From DSUN01 sp035527715 (GTDB lineage Bacteria; Planctomycetota; PUPC01; DSUN01): DNA of 49,738 nt. A program made the translations under genes and the position numbers. The stretch covers positions 1-49,738 of the forward strand of contig DATKZY010000101.1 in assembly GCA_035527715.1 (NCBI GenBank), read 5' to 3'. Below the pieces are notes generated by a model. That model was not told the DNA's origin. It ran no database searches and saw only the letters and a list, made by a program, of their open reading frames with translations. Shown here piece by piece: positions 31,160 to 40,201 of this stretch (the first letter of the stretch is position 1; each line of letters starts with the position of its first letter).

Positions 31160-34100
31160 ATGCGAAACCGGACAATCCGCAGGGTTGAGCGGGGCTGGCT
31201 GTGCGCCGCAGTGCTGGCAGCGGCCGTGCAGTGGACGGCTCTTGCCGCCGAGAGCGTCACGCTGACGTTCCGGGCCGGCAATGGCAAACCCGAGAGCGCC
31301 TTTGAGGACGTCAACGTCGTCCAAAGCAAGAAGCCGGACGCGATTGAGCGCTTCTGGACCCGGCGGCAGCCCACCGCGGCCGTGGACCGCCGCTGGGACG
31401 GGACCAGCGACGCGTACTACCTGATTCGCTTGCCCGCGCTGCTTGGGATCAAGAGCGGCCAGGTGCCGGCCGACCCCAAGCTGGTCGTGAAGGGGCTGCT
31501 GCGGCTCGTGCGCATCCCGACGGCCGGCTACTTCCCCGAGGGCTGGCAGCCCACGGAGAAGCAGAAGGTGGCCTTCACGGTCCATCGGCTGACCGATCCC
31601 GACGGCTTCGGCCCGTGGCGCATGCCGCCCGAGGCCGAATGCCCGCCGAGGTCGAGGATCCCGTTCATCGGCGTCTGCGGCGCGTTCCGCGACGGGCGGT
31701 CGAGCTTCCACGATCCCCGCAAGTCGCTCCTGATCCCCGCAGGGAGGCCCTGGAGGAAAGAGGCGGCTGCCGGCCTCGACGCCGGCGTGCTCGCCGAGGA
31801 CTCGACCCTTCCCTACAGCCCCACGAGCCTCGTCTACGAGTTCGATGTCACCAAGAGCCTGAAGGCCTGGGCAGCCGGCGAGGTCAACGACGGCTGGGCC
31901 ATCCAGGTGAGCAAGGACACGAACGTCAGCGGGCGCTTCGACTTCCTGTTCCACACGTCGCTGGCGGAGAAGGAGGAGAACAGGCCGATGCTCACGGTTG
32001 TGGTTCAGCCGCGGCCCTTCGAGGCCCGCTGGCGCGCTCAGGCGCACGTCAAACACCCCTTCTACCTCACCCGCGACGACGTCGCGCGGGCCAAGGGGCA
32101 CATCGAGAAGCACGAGTGGGCGAAGGAGGCAGCGCAGTCCATCCTCCGCGCGGGCGGCCAGTGGGCAAAGATGAGCGACGCGGAGATCGGGGCCCTGATC
32201 CCGTCCCACGAGGACACCCGGCACAACATCAGCCGAGATGTCTGGAACCACGGGGAGCTGCTGGCCGCGGCCTCGCGCGCCTACGCCCTGACGGGCGACA
32301 AGCGCTACGCGCGCCCGGTGGCCCTCGCGCTCGTGCGCCTCGCCCAGGCCTGGCGGCACTGGCCCATTGTCGGCGAGGATGGCACGGCCGCGACCGCAGG
32401 CCCCGGCCCCGGGAAGGCCGGCCCGCCTTACGCTCCGGCCGCTTACCGCGGCGCGAGCAAGTGGGCCGACCAGCTCCTGCTGATGTACGGCGGCATGGCC
32501 TACGACCTCACTTACGATAGCGGAGCGTTCGAGGAGATCAGCCAGGAGGAGCGATTCGATGCCAAGGGCCTCGTCGAGCAGGAGCTCTTCCGCGAGGGCG
32601 CCCAGTTCCTGCTCGACCACCAGATCGGCTACGGCAACTTCGACGGCTACCTCATCGGCGCGCTCATCTTCAGCTCCCTCAACTCGGGCGACCCCGACCT
32701 GGTGCACCGCTCGGTGGAGGTCTTCGACCTGCTGCTGACCAACTCGTTCTCGCGGGACGGCATGTGGTTCGAGGCCTGCGGCTACCACGGGCAGACGTGC
32801 AGCTTCTATCGCGCGCCCGAGGCCCTGCGCGGCTACAGCGACCCGCCCGGCTACACCCCGCCGAAGGGCCGGTCGCGGTTCGAGAAGCTTGACCCCTACG
32901 CGATGTGGCCCCAGCTTCGCACGATCTACCGCGCGCCCCTCGCGCTGGTCTATCCCGACAGGGATTGCCTCTATGTCGGCGACACCTCGACCGGCGAGTT
33001 CTGGGAGCCGCACCTCTACCGCATCGTCGCCGCGCGCTATGGCGACAAGGACCTCGCGCAGGTCGCCGGCAATGACCTCTTCCTCGGCCCGGGCGACACC
33101 AAGCCACCGGCGGGTATTCTCCCCGAGGTGACCCGAAGCCGCCTGCTGCCGGCGGCCGGCTTCGCCACCCTCCGCGCCGGCGAAGGGCTGACCGGGCAGA
33201 CCGCCGCCATCCTGTCCTACGGCGATTTCGGCTCATCGCACGACCACACCGATGGACTCAACCTGGGCCTCTTCGGCAAGGGCCGCGAGCTGGCCGCCGA
33301 CCTCGGCTACACCCACACCTACCTGCGCTACTCCTGGTCGGCGACCACGGCCAGCCACAACACCGTCCTCATTGACGCCAAGCTCCAGGAGCCCGGCCGA
33401 GGCGACCTGGTCTACTACTGCGCCGACGAGGGGGTAGCGCCGTCGGTGCAGGTCGCCGAGGCCACGATGCCCCGCGCGTATCCGCCCGCGAAGCTCTACA
33501 GCCGGTGCGTCAGCCTCATCACGCCAAGCGACGGCAACTCCTACATTGTCGACTTCTTCAGGGTCGACGGTGGGCGCCAGCACGACTTCATGCTCCACGG
33601 CCCCGCGACCCACAAGCAGAAGAAGCTGGCTGTCCAAGAGGGTGGGTTGAAGCCCCAGCGGGGAACCCTGGCCGGAGAGAATGTTGCCTACGCCGGCGGC
33701 CGCAAGGGCACCGGTTCGCAATACACGAAGAAGGACTGGTACAGCTACGTCACAGAGGTCCGGCGGGGAAAGGTCGCCGATAAGGCCCACTGTCGCTGGG
33801 AGTACGACGACGGCAGCGGGGTCGGCCTGCGCGGCACGTTCCTACCCGGTCCGGGCGCGGAACTGTTCACAGGCACGGCGCCCAGCCTCCGCCTCGACGA
33901 TGGCAAGAAAAGCAACTACCACGACGCAAAGGCCATCGACCGGAACAGGATGCCCGTCATCTGCATCCGCAGGGTATCCTCAGCCGGCCAGCCCCTGCGC
34001 TCGACGTTCGTCTCTGTCCTCGAGCCCTACCGGGGCCAGCCGCCCATTCGCGACGTCAAACGGCTCGACCTTGGACACGGCATCGTCGGCATCAAGGTGC

Positions 34101-35038
34101 TCGCCAATGGCTCGACGCAGTACGTCTTCAATGGCTCGGATGGCCGGGGTGGTGAACTGGGAACGGGAGGAGCTGACGGAGTCAGGTTCAGCGGCCAGTT
34201 CGGCGCCGTCTCGCAGAGGGGGGACGATGTCGAGATGCTCTGCCTCGTGGGCGGCGGCGAGCTGAGCGGGCCGGGCTGGCAGGTCAAGCACTCGGGCAAC
34301 ATCGTCGCCAAGGTCGCAGCGCTCCGCGGCGATCTGACCGACGAGAAGGACAGTGCCATCGTCCTCGCCCCCGGGGCTCCGGCGCTCCCCGATGCGTTCC
34401 AGGGGCAGGTGGTGGTGTTGCGCCATCGGGACGGCACACACAGCGCGCACACCATCGCCGAGGTGACCCCAGAGGGCGGGAAGACTGCGCTCAAGCTTGC
34501 CGACCAGAGAGCGTTCCTGCTCAGCCGCTTCGTCGTGGACAGGGCCGAGGGCAACACCCTCCACACGCCCCACGCGCTTCGCCAGGCGGGCGACGGCTGG
34601 TTCGTCGGCAAATGGCTGACCTGCGACGGCAAGACCTATCGGATCACGAGTGTCCGCTCCGACGGCAGAGAGAACATCTACTGCCGCGGCTTCCTCGTGG
34701 ATGTCGAGCCGGAAGGCGGCCAGATGCAGATCAAGCCAGGCGACACCTGCATCGTCCACGCCGCACGGCCCGGCGACGAGCTCATCCTCACCCATCGGAC
34801 CTTCGTCAGGAAGCAAGCCCCCGGCCGCTATCTCGTCAGGGCCACCGCTACGAAGCTCACCCTGGCCCTGCCCGCCCCGGCGGGCCAGAGAAACGTCCGC
34901 TATCACGACAGCACCGGCTCCGTCCGCACTGCCGTCGGCCGAGAAGTCCAGACTGCGCAGGGTATCCGCGCCCTTCAGGTGGCGCTCGACCCCGCACGCC
35001 TGAAGGCCGGCCAGACCATCCTCGAGCTCGTTGACTAG
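31160..35038 (+). CDS. Secreted heparinase II/III-fold polysaccharide lyase-like protein
   Basis: 1292 aa, well above the usual 600-800 for the family. The signal peptide is residues 1-29. An N-terminal beta domain (~30-290) of the DNRLRE/CBM type (SLVYEFDVTKSLKAWAAGEV, NDGWAIQVS) comes first. An alpha/alpha barrel follows (~300-645: YLTRDDVARAKGHIEKHEWA, then NHGELLAAASRAYALTGDKR). The heparinase II/III beta-sandwich starts near 660 and has the hallmark SSHDHTDGLNLGLFGKGREL (H694, H696) and ASHNTVLIDAK. The last ~250 residues are extra beta-rich sequence. Lyases of this fold cleave uronic-acid polymers such as heparin, alginate or ulvan; the substrate is not decided here. GGAGG lies 8 nt before ATG 31160. 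Confidence 0.85.
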   Translation: MRNRTIRRVERGWLCAAVLAAAVQWTALAAESVTLTFRAGNGKPESAFEDVNVVQSKKPDAIERFWTRRQPTAAVDRRWDGTSDAYYLIRLPALLGIKSGQVPADPKLVVKGLLRLVRIPTAGYFPEGWQPTEKQKVAFTVHRLTDPDGFGPWRMPPEAECPPRSRIPFIGVCGAFRDGRSSFHDPRKSLLIPAGRPWRKEAAAGLDAGVLAEDSTLPYSPTSLVYEFDVTKSLKAWAAGEVNDGWAIQVSKDTNVSGRFDFLFHTSLAEKEENRPMLTVVVQPRPFEARWRAQAHVKHPFYLTRDDVARAKGHIEKHEWAKEAAQSILRAGGQWAKMSDAEIGALIPSHEDTRHNISRDVWNHGELLAAASRAYALTGDKRYARPVALALVRLAQAWRHWPIVGEDGTAATAGPGPGKAGPPYAPAAYRGASKWADQLLLMYGGMAYDLTYDSGAFEEISQEERFDAKGLVEQELFREGAQFLLDHQIGYGNFDGYLIGALIFSSLNSGDPDLVHRSVEVFDLLLTNSFSRDGMWFEACGYHGQTCSFYRAPEALRGYSDPPGYTPPKGRSRFEKLDPYAMWPQLRTIYRAPLALVYPDRDCLYVGDTSTGEFWEPHLYRIVAARYGDKDLAQVAGNDLFLGPGDTKPPAGILPEVTRSRLLPAAGFATLRAGEGLTGQTAAILSYGDFGSSHDHTDGLNLGLFGKGRELAADLGYTHTYLRYSWSATTASHNTVLIDAKLQEPGRGDLVYYCADEGVAPSVQVAEATMPRAYPPAKLYSRCVSLITPSDGNSYIVDFFRVDGGRQHDFMLHGPATHKQKKLAVQEGGLKPQRGTLAGENVAYAGGRKGTGSQYTKKDWYSYVTEVRRGKVADKAHCRWEYDDGSGVGLRGTFLPGPGAELFTGTAPSLRLDDGKKSNYHDAKAIDRNRMPVICIRRVSSAGQPLRSTFVSVLEPYRGQPPIRDVKRLDLGHGIVGIKVLANGSTQYVFNGSDGRGGELGTGGADGVRFSGQFGAVSQRGDDVEMLCLVGGGELSGPGWQVKHSGNIVAKVAALRGDLTDEKDSAIVLAPGAPALPDAFQGQVVVLRHRDGTHSAHTIAEVTPEGGKTALKLADQRAFLLSRFVVDRAEGNTLHTPHALRQAGDGWFVGKWLTCDGKTYRITSVRSDGRENIYCRGFLVDVEPEGGQMQIKPGDTCIVHAARPGDELILTHRTFVRKQAPGRYLVRATATKLTLALPAPAGQRNVRYHDSTGSVRTAVGREVQTAQGIRALQVALDPARLKAGQTILELVD

Positions 35039-35049
35039 GAGGGCATGCG

Positions 35050-36201
35050 ATGGGCCAGCGAGAGCCCAGCCACGTTGTCCTTCTCGCCGCCGCGGCATTG
35101 CTGGCGGCGCGGTTGGATCCCTCCCGCGCTCAGGGCGCGCTCCCCCCGGGGCAACCGGAGGCCCTCCGCAGGGAACTGGGCGGCGCGCTGGACGTCTTCG
35201 ACCGCGGCGGGCGGTGGAAGGACACCGACTCGGCCATTCTCGGATGGTCGTGCGGGCAGGACTTGCAGGCGCTCGTCTACCTTCACCAGGCAACAGGCGA
35301 ACGCCAGTGGCTCGAGCGCCTCTTCCGCTACGCGGAGACCATGTTCTCCAACCTGACCCCCAACCGCGACGGGTTTCTGAGCTGGCGGTCGCGGCGCTAT
35401 TCGCGGAGACAGAAGGAGTTCGACTTCGCCGTTCACGACGGGATGGTGCTCATGCCCATCTCGCGCGCCATCGAGCTCGTGAAGCGCGACCAGGCACTCG
35501 AAGCCGCTTATGGGCAACGCGCGGACAAGCTCCTCAAGATCATCGAGACCCAACTCATTCCGAAGTGGGACAAGCACTGGCGAGAGACAGCCCAAGGGGG
35601 ATTCCTGGTCTTCCCCACCGACCCGGACTTCGATCCAAGCGGCGCGACCTTGCCGCACAACCAATACCTCCCTCTGGGCACTGTGCAGCTCACCCTCCAC
35701 CGAATCACCGGAAAGGCCATCTACAGGCAACGCGCAGCGAAGATGGCTCGCTTCTTCAAGTCCTGCCTCCGTCTCGTGGACGAGCGCTACGAATGGAACT
35801 ACTGGGACGCCGCGGGCGAGTGGGACAAGCCCTGGGACAAGCCCGAGGAGAAGCGGCCCGAGGACACGGGCCATGGCAGCCTCGACATCGGGTTCGTCCT
35901 CGCCTGCGCCGAGAACGGCCTGGTCTTCACCGAAACGGACATCAAGCGGTTCGCCAACACCCTCCTCCAGGCCATGTGGAACGGAGCCCCGGACCAGCCG
36001 ACCGTCGGCGGCTACGTGAACACCAAGAAGCCCACGCGGCAGAGCGGCAACTTGCAGGAATGGCTCCTGCTGTGCAAGGTCGCGCCCAGAGTCCGGCAAG
36101 TCTGCGAACCCATCATCCTTGCTCAGGGCAGCCTCTGGGCAAAGGCGCAGCTCTACTCGCTATGGTCCGAGGAGGCGAAAGGACGTCCCGATGGTCATTG
36201 A
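35050..36201 (+). CDS. Secreted alpha/alpha-barrel (six-hairpin glycosidase-like) protein
   Basis: 383 aa. A signal peptide with an Ala/Leu core lies at residues ~8-27. The rest is helical with repeats typical of (alpha/alpha)6 barrels: LQALVYLHQATGERQWLERL, HDGMVLMPISRAIELVKRD, HNQYLPLGTVQLTLHRITGK, YEWNYWDAAGEWD, DTGHGSLDIGFVLACAENGL. Such folds occur in glucuronyl hydrolases, epimerases and lyases; no signature specific enough to pick one was recognised. It begins 11 bp after the lyase stop (RBS GGAGGG) and its end overlaps the next gene by 11 bp, so it is an operon member. The likely role is processing of lyase products outside the cytoplasm (inference). Confidence 0.75.
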   Translation: MGQREPSHVVLLAAAALLAARLDPSRAQGALPPGQPEALRRELGGALDVFDRGGRWKDTDSAILGWSCGQDLQALVYLHQATGERQWLERLFRYAETMFSNLTPNRDGFLSWRSRRYSRRQKEFDFAVHDGMVLMPISRAIELVKRDQALEAAYGQRADKLLKIIETQLIPKWDKHWRETAQGGFLVFPTDPDFDPSGATLPHNQYLPLGTVQLTLHRITGKAIYRQRAAKMARFFKSCLRLVDERYEWNYWDAAGEWDKPWDKPEEKRPEDTGHGSLDIGFVLACAENGLVFTETDIKRFANTLLQAMWNGAPDQPTVGGYVNTKKPTRQSGNLQEWLLLCKVAPRVRQVCEPIILAQGSLWAKAQLYSLWSEEAKGRPDGH

Positions 36202-36958
36202 TTGCCACGCGCACCTGACCCGCCACAGCGAACCGGATTGGGCTGAGCAGGACAGCAAGCTCATCGAAGCGGCCGATAAGCTGGGGATCGACCAGCTTTG
36301 CTGCTCCATCCTCACGCCGCGCCGGCCGTCCACGACGGAGGGCTTCCGCGAGTGCAACGAGTGGGTGGCGGAGGCGATGGCCCGCTTCCCCGGCCGGGTG
36401 CTGGGCTACTGCTACGTCAACCCCGGGTATCCGCGCGAGTCGCTCGACGAGATCCGCCGTTGCGTCGAGGAACGCGGGTTCATCGGCATCAAGCTCTACA
36501 ACGAGTACCGCTGCAACGAGCCAGTCGTCTTCCCGATCGCTGAGCTCGCCATCGAACTGCGCGTGCCGATCCTCCAGCACGCCGGGCATGCCCACTACTT
36601 CGTCGTCGAGCAGCCTCGGCTCTCCGACGCAGGACACGCCGCGGAGCTCTCCCGCCGCTATCCCGAGGCGATGCTCATCTGTGCCCACGTGTGCGGCGGA
36701 GGCGACTGGGAGTGGACTATCAAGGCCCTGCGGAATGCCCCAGGCGTCTGCCTCGACACCAGCGGCAGCGTGATTGACGAGGGGGCCGTCGAGATGGCGG
36801 CGGGCGTGCTGGGCGTCGAGCGGCTGCTCTTCGGCTGCGACATGTCCATGACTGCCGGCGTGGGCAAGATTCGCGGGGCCAGCCTCGGCGCGAGCGAGAA
36901 GGAGAAGATCCTCGGCGGCAACATGGAAACCCTCCTGGGGAGGCGAGGCCAATGCTGA
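36191..36958 (+). CDS. Amidohydrolase family 2 protein with intact metal site
   Basis: 255-aa TIM-barrel amidohydrolase. The metal-binding set is complete: H6-x-H8 (MVIDCHAHL), H130 and H133 (LQHAGH), H166 (CAHVCG) and D217 (FGCDMS), with K101 (GIKLY) at a strand end. Family members hydrolyse C-N or C-O bonds, or decarboxylate or hydrate lactones and aromatic acids. ATG 36191 lies inside the end of the preceding gene (11-bp overlap); the frame is open further upstream but that part overlaps coding sequence. The last 7 bases overlap the next gene, which encodes a diverged relative. No signal peptide, so cytoplasmic. Confidence 0.85.
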   Translation: MVIDCHAHLTRHSEPDWAEQDSKLIEAADKLGIDQLCCSILTPRRPSTTEGFRECNEWVAEAMARFPGRVLGYCYVNPGYPRESLDEIRRCVEERGFIGIKLYNEYRCNEPVVFPIAELAIELRVPILQHAGHAHYFVVEQPRLSDAGHAAELSRRYPEAMLICAHVCGGGDWEWTIKALRNAPGVCLDTSGSVIDEGAVEMAAGVLGVERLLFGCDMSMTAGVGKIRGASLGASEKEKILGGNMETLLGRRGQC

Positions 36959-37758
36959 TTGACGTCAACGCCTACCTGGGCCACTTCGCGTTCCGCCAAC
37001 TGCGCCACAACACGGCTTCGGGGCTGCTGAAGCTGATGGACCGCGCCGGGATCGACCGAGCGGTCGTCTCCAGCGCGAGCGCCATCGCCTATCGCAACCC
37101 GCAGGCTGGAAACGAGGAGCTTCACGCCGAGGCCCAGGCCCATCCCAATCGCCTGATCCCCTTCGCCGTCATCAACCCCTCTTATGCCGGCTGGCAGGAC
37201 GACCTGAAGATCTGCTGCGACGACTTCGGCATGGTCGGGCTGCGCCTCTATCCCAGGTGGCACAACTACCGGCTCTCGGACCGGTGCTGCCTCGACCTCG
37301 CGAATGCCGCGACGGAACGCGGGATGGCCGTTTCCATCCCGATTCGAGCGGAGGACGCGCGGCAGCGGAGCTGGCTGGTGGATGTGCCCGACGTGCCGCT
37401 GGACGAGATCGCCGCGCTCGTGAAGGCCTGTCCGCAGGCGCGGTTCATCCTCGTCAACGGCGCCGGCTTCGTCCGGTCCGCCCTCGGGCAGAAGAATAAT
37501 GGCCTGCCGGCCAACTACTTCACCGAGATCTCCCGCCTGAGCGCCGTCCTGGCGAACGAGATCGGCCAGCTCGTGGCCAACCTGGGCGCCGACAGGGTTG
37601 TGTTCGGCACGGGAATGCCGTTCAACTACCCCGACCCGGCCCTCGTGAAGCTCGAGGTGCTGGAGGCGAGCGAGGACGACAAGGAGAAGATTCGCTGGAA
37701 GAACGCCGCGCGGCTGCTTGGGCTCGAGGGGCATCCGTCGCAGGACACGAAGGCATGA
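36952..37758 (+). CDS. Amidohydrolase-fold protein lacking the metal ligands
   Basis: 268 aa. Its organisation parallels the upstream gene: strand 1 MLIDVNAYLGHFAF aligns with VIDCHAHL, GMVGLRLYPRWHNYRL aligns with GFIGIKLYNEY, and RVVFGTGMPFNYPDPA aligns with LLFGCDMS. The metal ligands are replaced: HxH has become NAY, and the strand-8 Asp has become Thr/Gly. The strand 5-6 His positions read IPIRAED and ILVNGAG. It should not bind the usual metal and may be a non-catalytic partner of the intact enzyme. The ATG overlaps the previous gene by 7 bp and the stop overlaps the next start (ATGA). Cytoplasmic. Confidence 0.78.
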   Translation: MLIDVNAYLGHFAFRQLRHNTASGLLKLMDRAGIDRAVVSSASAIAYRNPQAGNEELHAEAQAHPNRLIPFAVINPSYAGWQDDLKICCDDFGMVGLRLYPRWHNYRLSDRCCLDLANAATERGMAVSIPIRAEDARQRSWLVDVPDVPLDEIAALVKACPQARFILVNGAGFVRSALGQKNNGLPANYFTEISRLSAVLANEIGQLVANLGADRVVFGTGMPFNYPDPALVKLEVLEASEDDKEKIRWKNAARLLGLEGHPSQDTKA

Positions 37759-39572
37759 ACCAACACTTCCGCTATGGGAGATCGGGAATGGCCAAGCTGG
37801 CCGTGCGTACAGGGGTCTTCGCGGCACTCGCGGCGCTGGCCTGCGGCGACTACTCAGGAGCCGCAACGCTCAAGCTCACCGCGAACGGGGCCAGTAGTCA
37901 TCGCATTGTCATCCCCGACGCCCCGATGCCTTCCGAGCGGTTCGCGGCCGCGGAACTGCAGAAGTACCTCGCCCTGATCTCCGGCGCGAAGATCGAGCTA
38001 CAGGCCCCAGGCGAGGAGGCCGGGAGGAAGATCGTCGTCGCCGTGGCGGGGCGCGCGAAGCGGGCCGCGAAAGTCGAGTTCGCCAGGGGCGACGCCGACC
38101 TCGATGCCTTCGCAATCGAGACCGATGGCGACGACCTGCTCCTCATCGGGAGCAACAAGCGCGCGGTCGTCTACGCGGTCTACACGCTTCTGGAGAGGCA
38201 CCTCGGCTGCCGCTGGCTGAACTTCGGGGAACACGAGCGGGAAGGCAGCGGCCACATCGAGGAGTTCATCCCGAAGAAGCCGACGATTGAGCTTCCCGAG
38301 CTCCACGAGCGGCACAAGGCCAGCCTGAAAATCCGCGGCTTCATCTGCGGCGCATGGTTCGGCAACACTCCCGTCCAGATCGTTGACTGGGCGATGAAGC
38401 AGAAGCTGAACTACTTCCTGTTCCAGGCCGCAGGCTACGAGGACGCGAAGGAGTGGAACGAGGCCATCGTGAAGGGGGAGATTCTCCCGCGCGGCTTCAT
38501 CCTCTCGGTCGGCCACCACTCCTTCTACACCTTCCTGTCGCCCGACAAGTACTTCAAGGACCACCCCGAATGGTTTGCGCTAATCGGCGGCAAGCGCGTG
38601 CCCGGCGGCCGCCGGAATGGGCAGTTCTGCCTGAGCAACCCCGATGCGGCTAACACCTATCGCGCGAACGTGCTCGACTTCATCGCCCGGCACCCCGAGG
38701 TGGACGTCTTCGCTCTCTACCCCAACGACGGCTACGGCTGGTGCGAATGCGAGAATTGCCGGACCGGCGTGAAATGGGAGGAGCGCCCGCAATACGAGGC
38801 GCCCCAGGACCTGTACCTGAAACTCATCAACCCCCTCGTCCCAGAAGTCCAGCAGCGTTTCCCGGGCAAGCGGCTGAGCATCGCCGCCTACGTGAACTAC
38901 ACCCAGCCGCCGCAGAAGGAGCGGCCCGCGCCGGGGCTCGACGTGACCTATGCCTTCTTCACCCGCAACTGGTTCACCGACCCCATCGGCAACGCGGACG
39001 GCCCGGTGGCGAAGGGGCCGTATGCCTTCGACATCGCCCGCAAGCACCTCGCGCGGTGGGTCGAGTTGACCAAGGACGGCGGCGGGAACGTGATGATGTA
39101 CGAATACTACACGGGCCGCAGCGCGTGGCATGGCAGGCCCTATCCGCTCATGCACCTCATCCCGCAGGAACTGGCCTACTTCGAGAAGATCGGCCTGGCC
39201 GGCTGCGCCGTGCAGGCGCACTGGACCGCCCGCAAGTTTGCCGCGGCCAACCTCTACATCTTCGCCAAGGCCGCGTGGGACACGGGTCTGGACGTGGACG
39301 CGGCGCTGACCGACTACTACGACCACCGCTACGGCAACGCCGCGGCAGCAATGGCGAAGTACTTCGCCCAGATGGAAGAGAACGCCCGGCACCTCCAGAA
39401 GTACTTCGTCCGCGGCGCCGAGGCTGTCGCGCGGCGCGACAAGGGCCTCGCCGACTGCCAGCAATTCCTGGCCGAGGCACGGGCCTCCGCCGACACCGAC
39501 CGGTCGAAGCAGCTCATTGGGGAGGAGCAGGCCCTCTTCGAGGCGTATCGGAAATTCCAACTCGAGAAGTAG
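37755..39572 (+). CDS. Secreted DUF4838 family protein
   Basis: 605 aa from ATG 37755 (ATGA overlap; ATG 37788 is an alternative that gives a cleaner signal peptide). The signal segment is near residues 12-36. Residues ~45-140 resemble the N-terminal non-catalytic domain of alpha-glucuronidases and hexosaminidases (RFAAAELQKYLALISGAKIE; VVYAVYTLLERHLGCRWL). Residues ~180-480 match the DUF4838 type (VGHHSFYTFLSPDKYFKDHP; FCLSNPDAANTYRANVLDF; YPNDGYGWCECENC). A paired CxCxxC motif (WCECENC) is typical there. Function is not established; association with uronic-acid or hexosamine glycan loci is frequent in PVC and Bacteroidetes genomes. Confidence 0.83.
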   Translation: MNQHFRYGRSGMAKLAVRTGVFAALAALACGDYSGAATLKLTANGASSHRIVIPDAPMPSERFAAAELQKYLALISGAKIELQAPGEEAGRKIVVAVAGRAKRAAKVEFARGDADLDAFAIETDGDDLLLIGSNKRAVVYAVYTLLERHLGCRWLNFGEHEREGSGHIEEFIPKKPTIELPELHERHKASLKIRGFICGAWFGNTPVQIVDWAMKQKLNYFLFQAAGYEDAKEWNEAIVKGEILPRGFILSVGHHSFYTFLSPDKYFKDHPEWFALIGGKRVPGGRRNGQFCLSNPDAANTYRANVLDFIARHPEVDVFALYPNDGYGWCECENCRTGVKWEERPQYEAPQDLYLKLINPLVPEVQQRFPGKRLSIAAYVNYTQPPQKERPAPGLDVTYAFFTRNWFTDPIGNADGPVAKGPYAFDIARKHLARWVELTKDGGGNVMMYEYYTGRSAWHGRPYPLMHLIPQELAYFEKIGLAGCAVQAHWTARKFAAANLYIFAKAAWDTGLDVDAALTDYYDHRYGNAAAAMAKYFAQMEENARHLQKYFVRGAEAVARRDKGLADCQQFLAEARASADTDRSKQLIGEEQALFEAYRKFQLEK

Positions 39573-39625
39573 AAGCGAACGGGCCGCCGCACGGGGTCCG
39601 CCTGGAGAGCAAAGGAGGCAGGCGC

Positions 39626-40201
39626 GTGAGACAGGCCATTGGCCGCATGCTGGGCGTTTCCGGCAGCCCGCGCCGGGACGGCAACACGGACCTGCTCGTG
39701 CGGGAGGCGCTGCGGCTGCTGGCGGAGCGAACAGGTGCGAGGACCGAGTTCGTCCGCGTGGCAGACCATTGCATCGAGCCCTGCCGCGGCTGCCGGGCCT
39801 GCATGACGCTGGGGCACTGCGCCATCCAGGACGACGGCTTCAAGGCGCTGATGGCCCGCTTCTTCGCGGCCGACTTCCTCGTGCTGGGAGCGCCCGTCTA
39901 TTGGCTCGGGCCGCCGGGCGTGATGAAGAACTTCATTGACCGCACGCACGGCTACTACACAGATCACACGATCCTCCGCGGCAAGCGGGCGGCGCTCATC
40001 AGCGTGGCGACCGACAGCGGCTTCGAGCCCCACGAGGCCGTGATGGCCTCCTGGCTGCGTGTCTACGGGGCGGAAATCCTCGGCAGCATCCGCGTGCTCG
40101 CGTGCGAGAAGGGCGAGGTGCTCCAGCGCCCCGAGGAGTTCGGCAAGGTCAGCCAACTCGTTGACCGCCTCGTGCCCGCTGAACGGAGGGCTGAAGCATG
40201 A
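39626..40201 (+). CDS. NADPH-dependent FMN reductase / iron-sulfur flavoprotein-like
   Basis: 191 aa from GTG 39626, chosen because GGAGG (39614-39618) lies 7 nt upstream; ATG 39647 is an alternative. Flavodoxin-like fold: LGVSGSPRRDGNTDLLVREA binds the FMN phosphate, and LGAPVYWLGPPGVMKNFIDR is the second family motif. Between them is a Cys cluster, CIEPCRGCRACMTLGHC, as in Isf-type flavoproteins, where such cysteines can hold an iron-sulfur cluster. The role in a glycan locus is unclear; it might supply or remove electrons for a redox step on a sugar product. It is translationally coupled to the next gene (ATGA at 40198). Cytoplasmic. Confidence 0.87.
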   Translation: MRQAIGRMLGVSGSPRRDGNTDLLVREALRLLAERTGARTEFVRVADHCIEPCRGCRACMTLGHCAIQDDGFKALMARFFAADFLVLGAPVYWLGPPGVMKNFIDRTHGYYTDHTILRGKRAALISVATDSGFEPHEAVMASWLRVYGAEILGSIRVLACEKGEVLQRPEEFGKVSQLVDRLVPAERRAEA

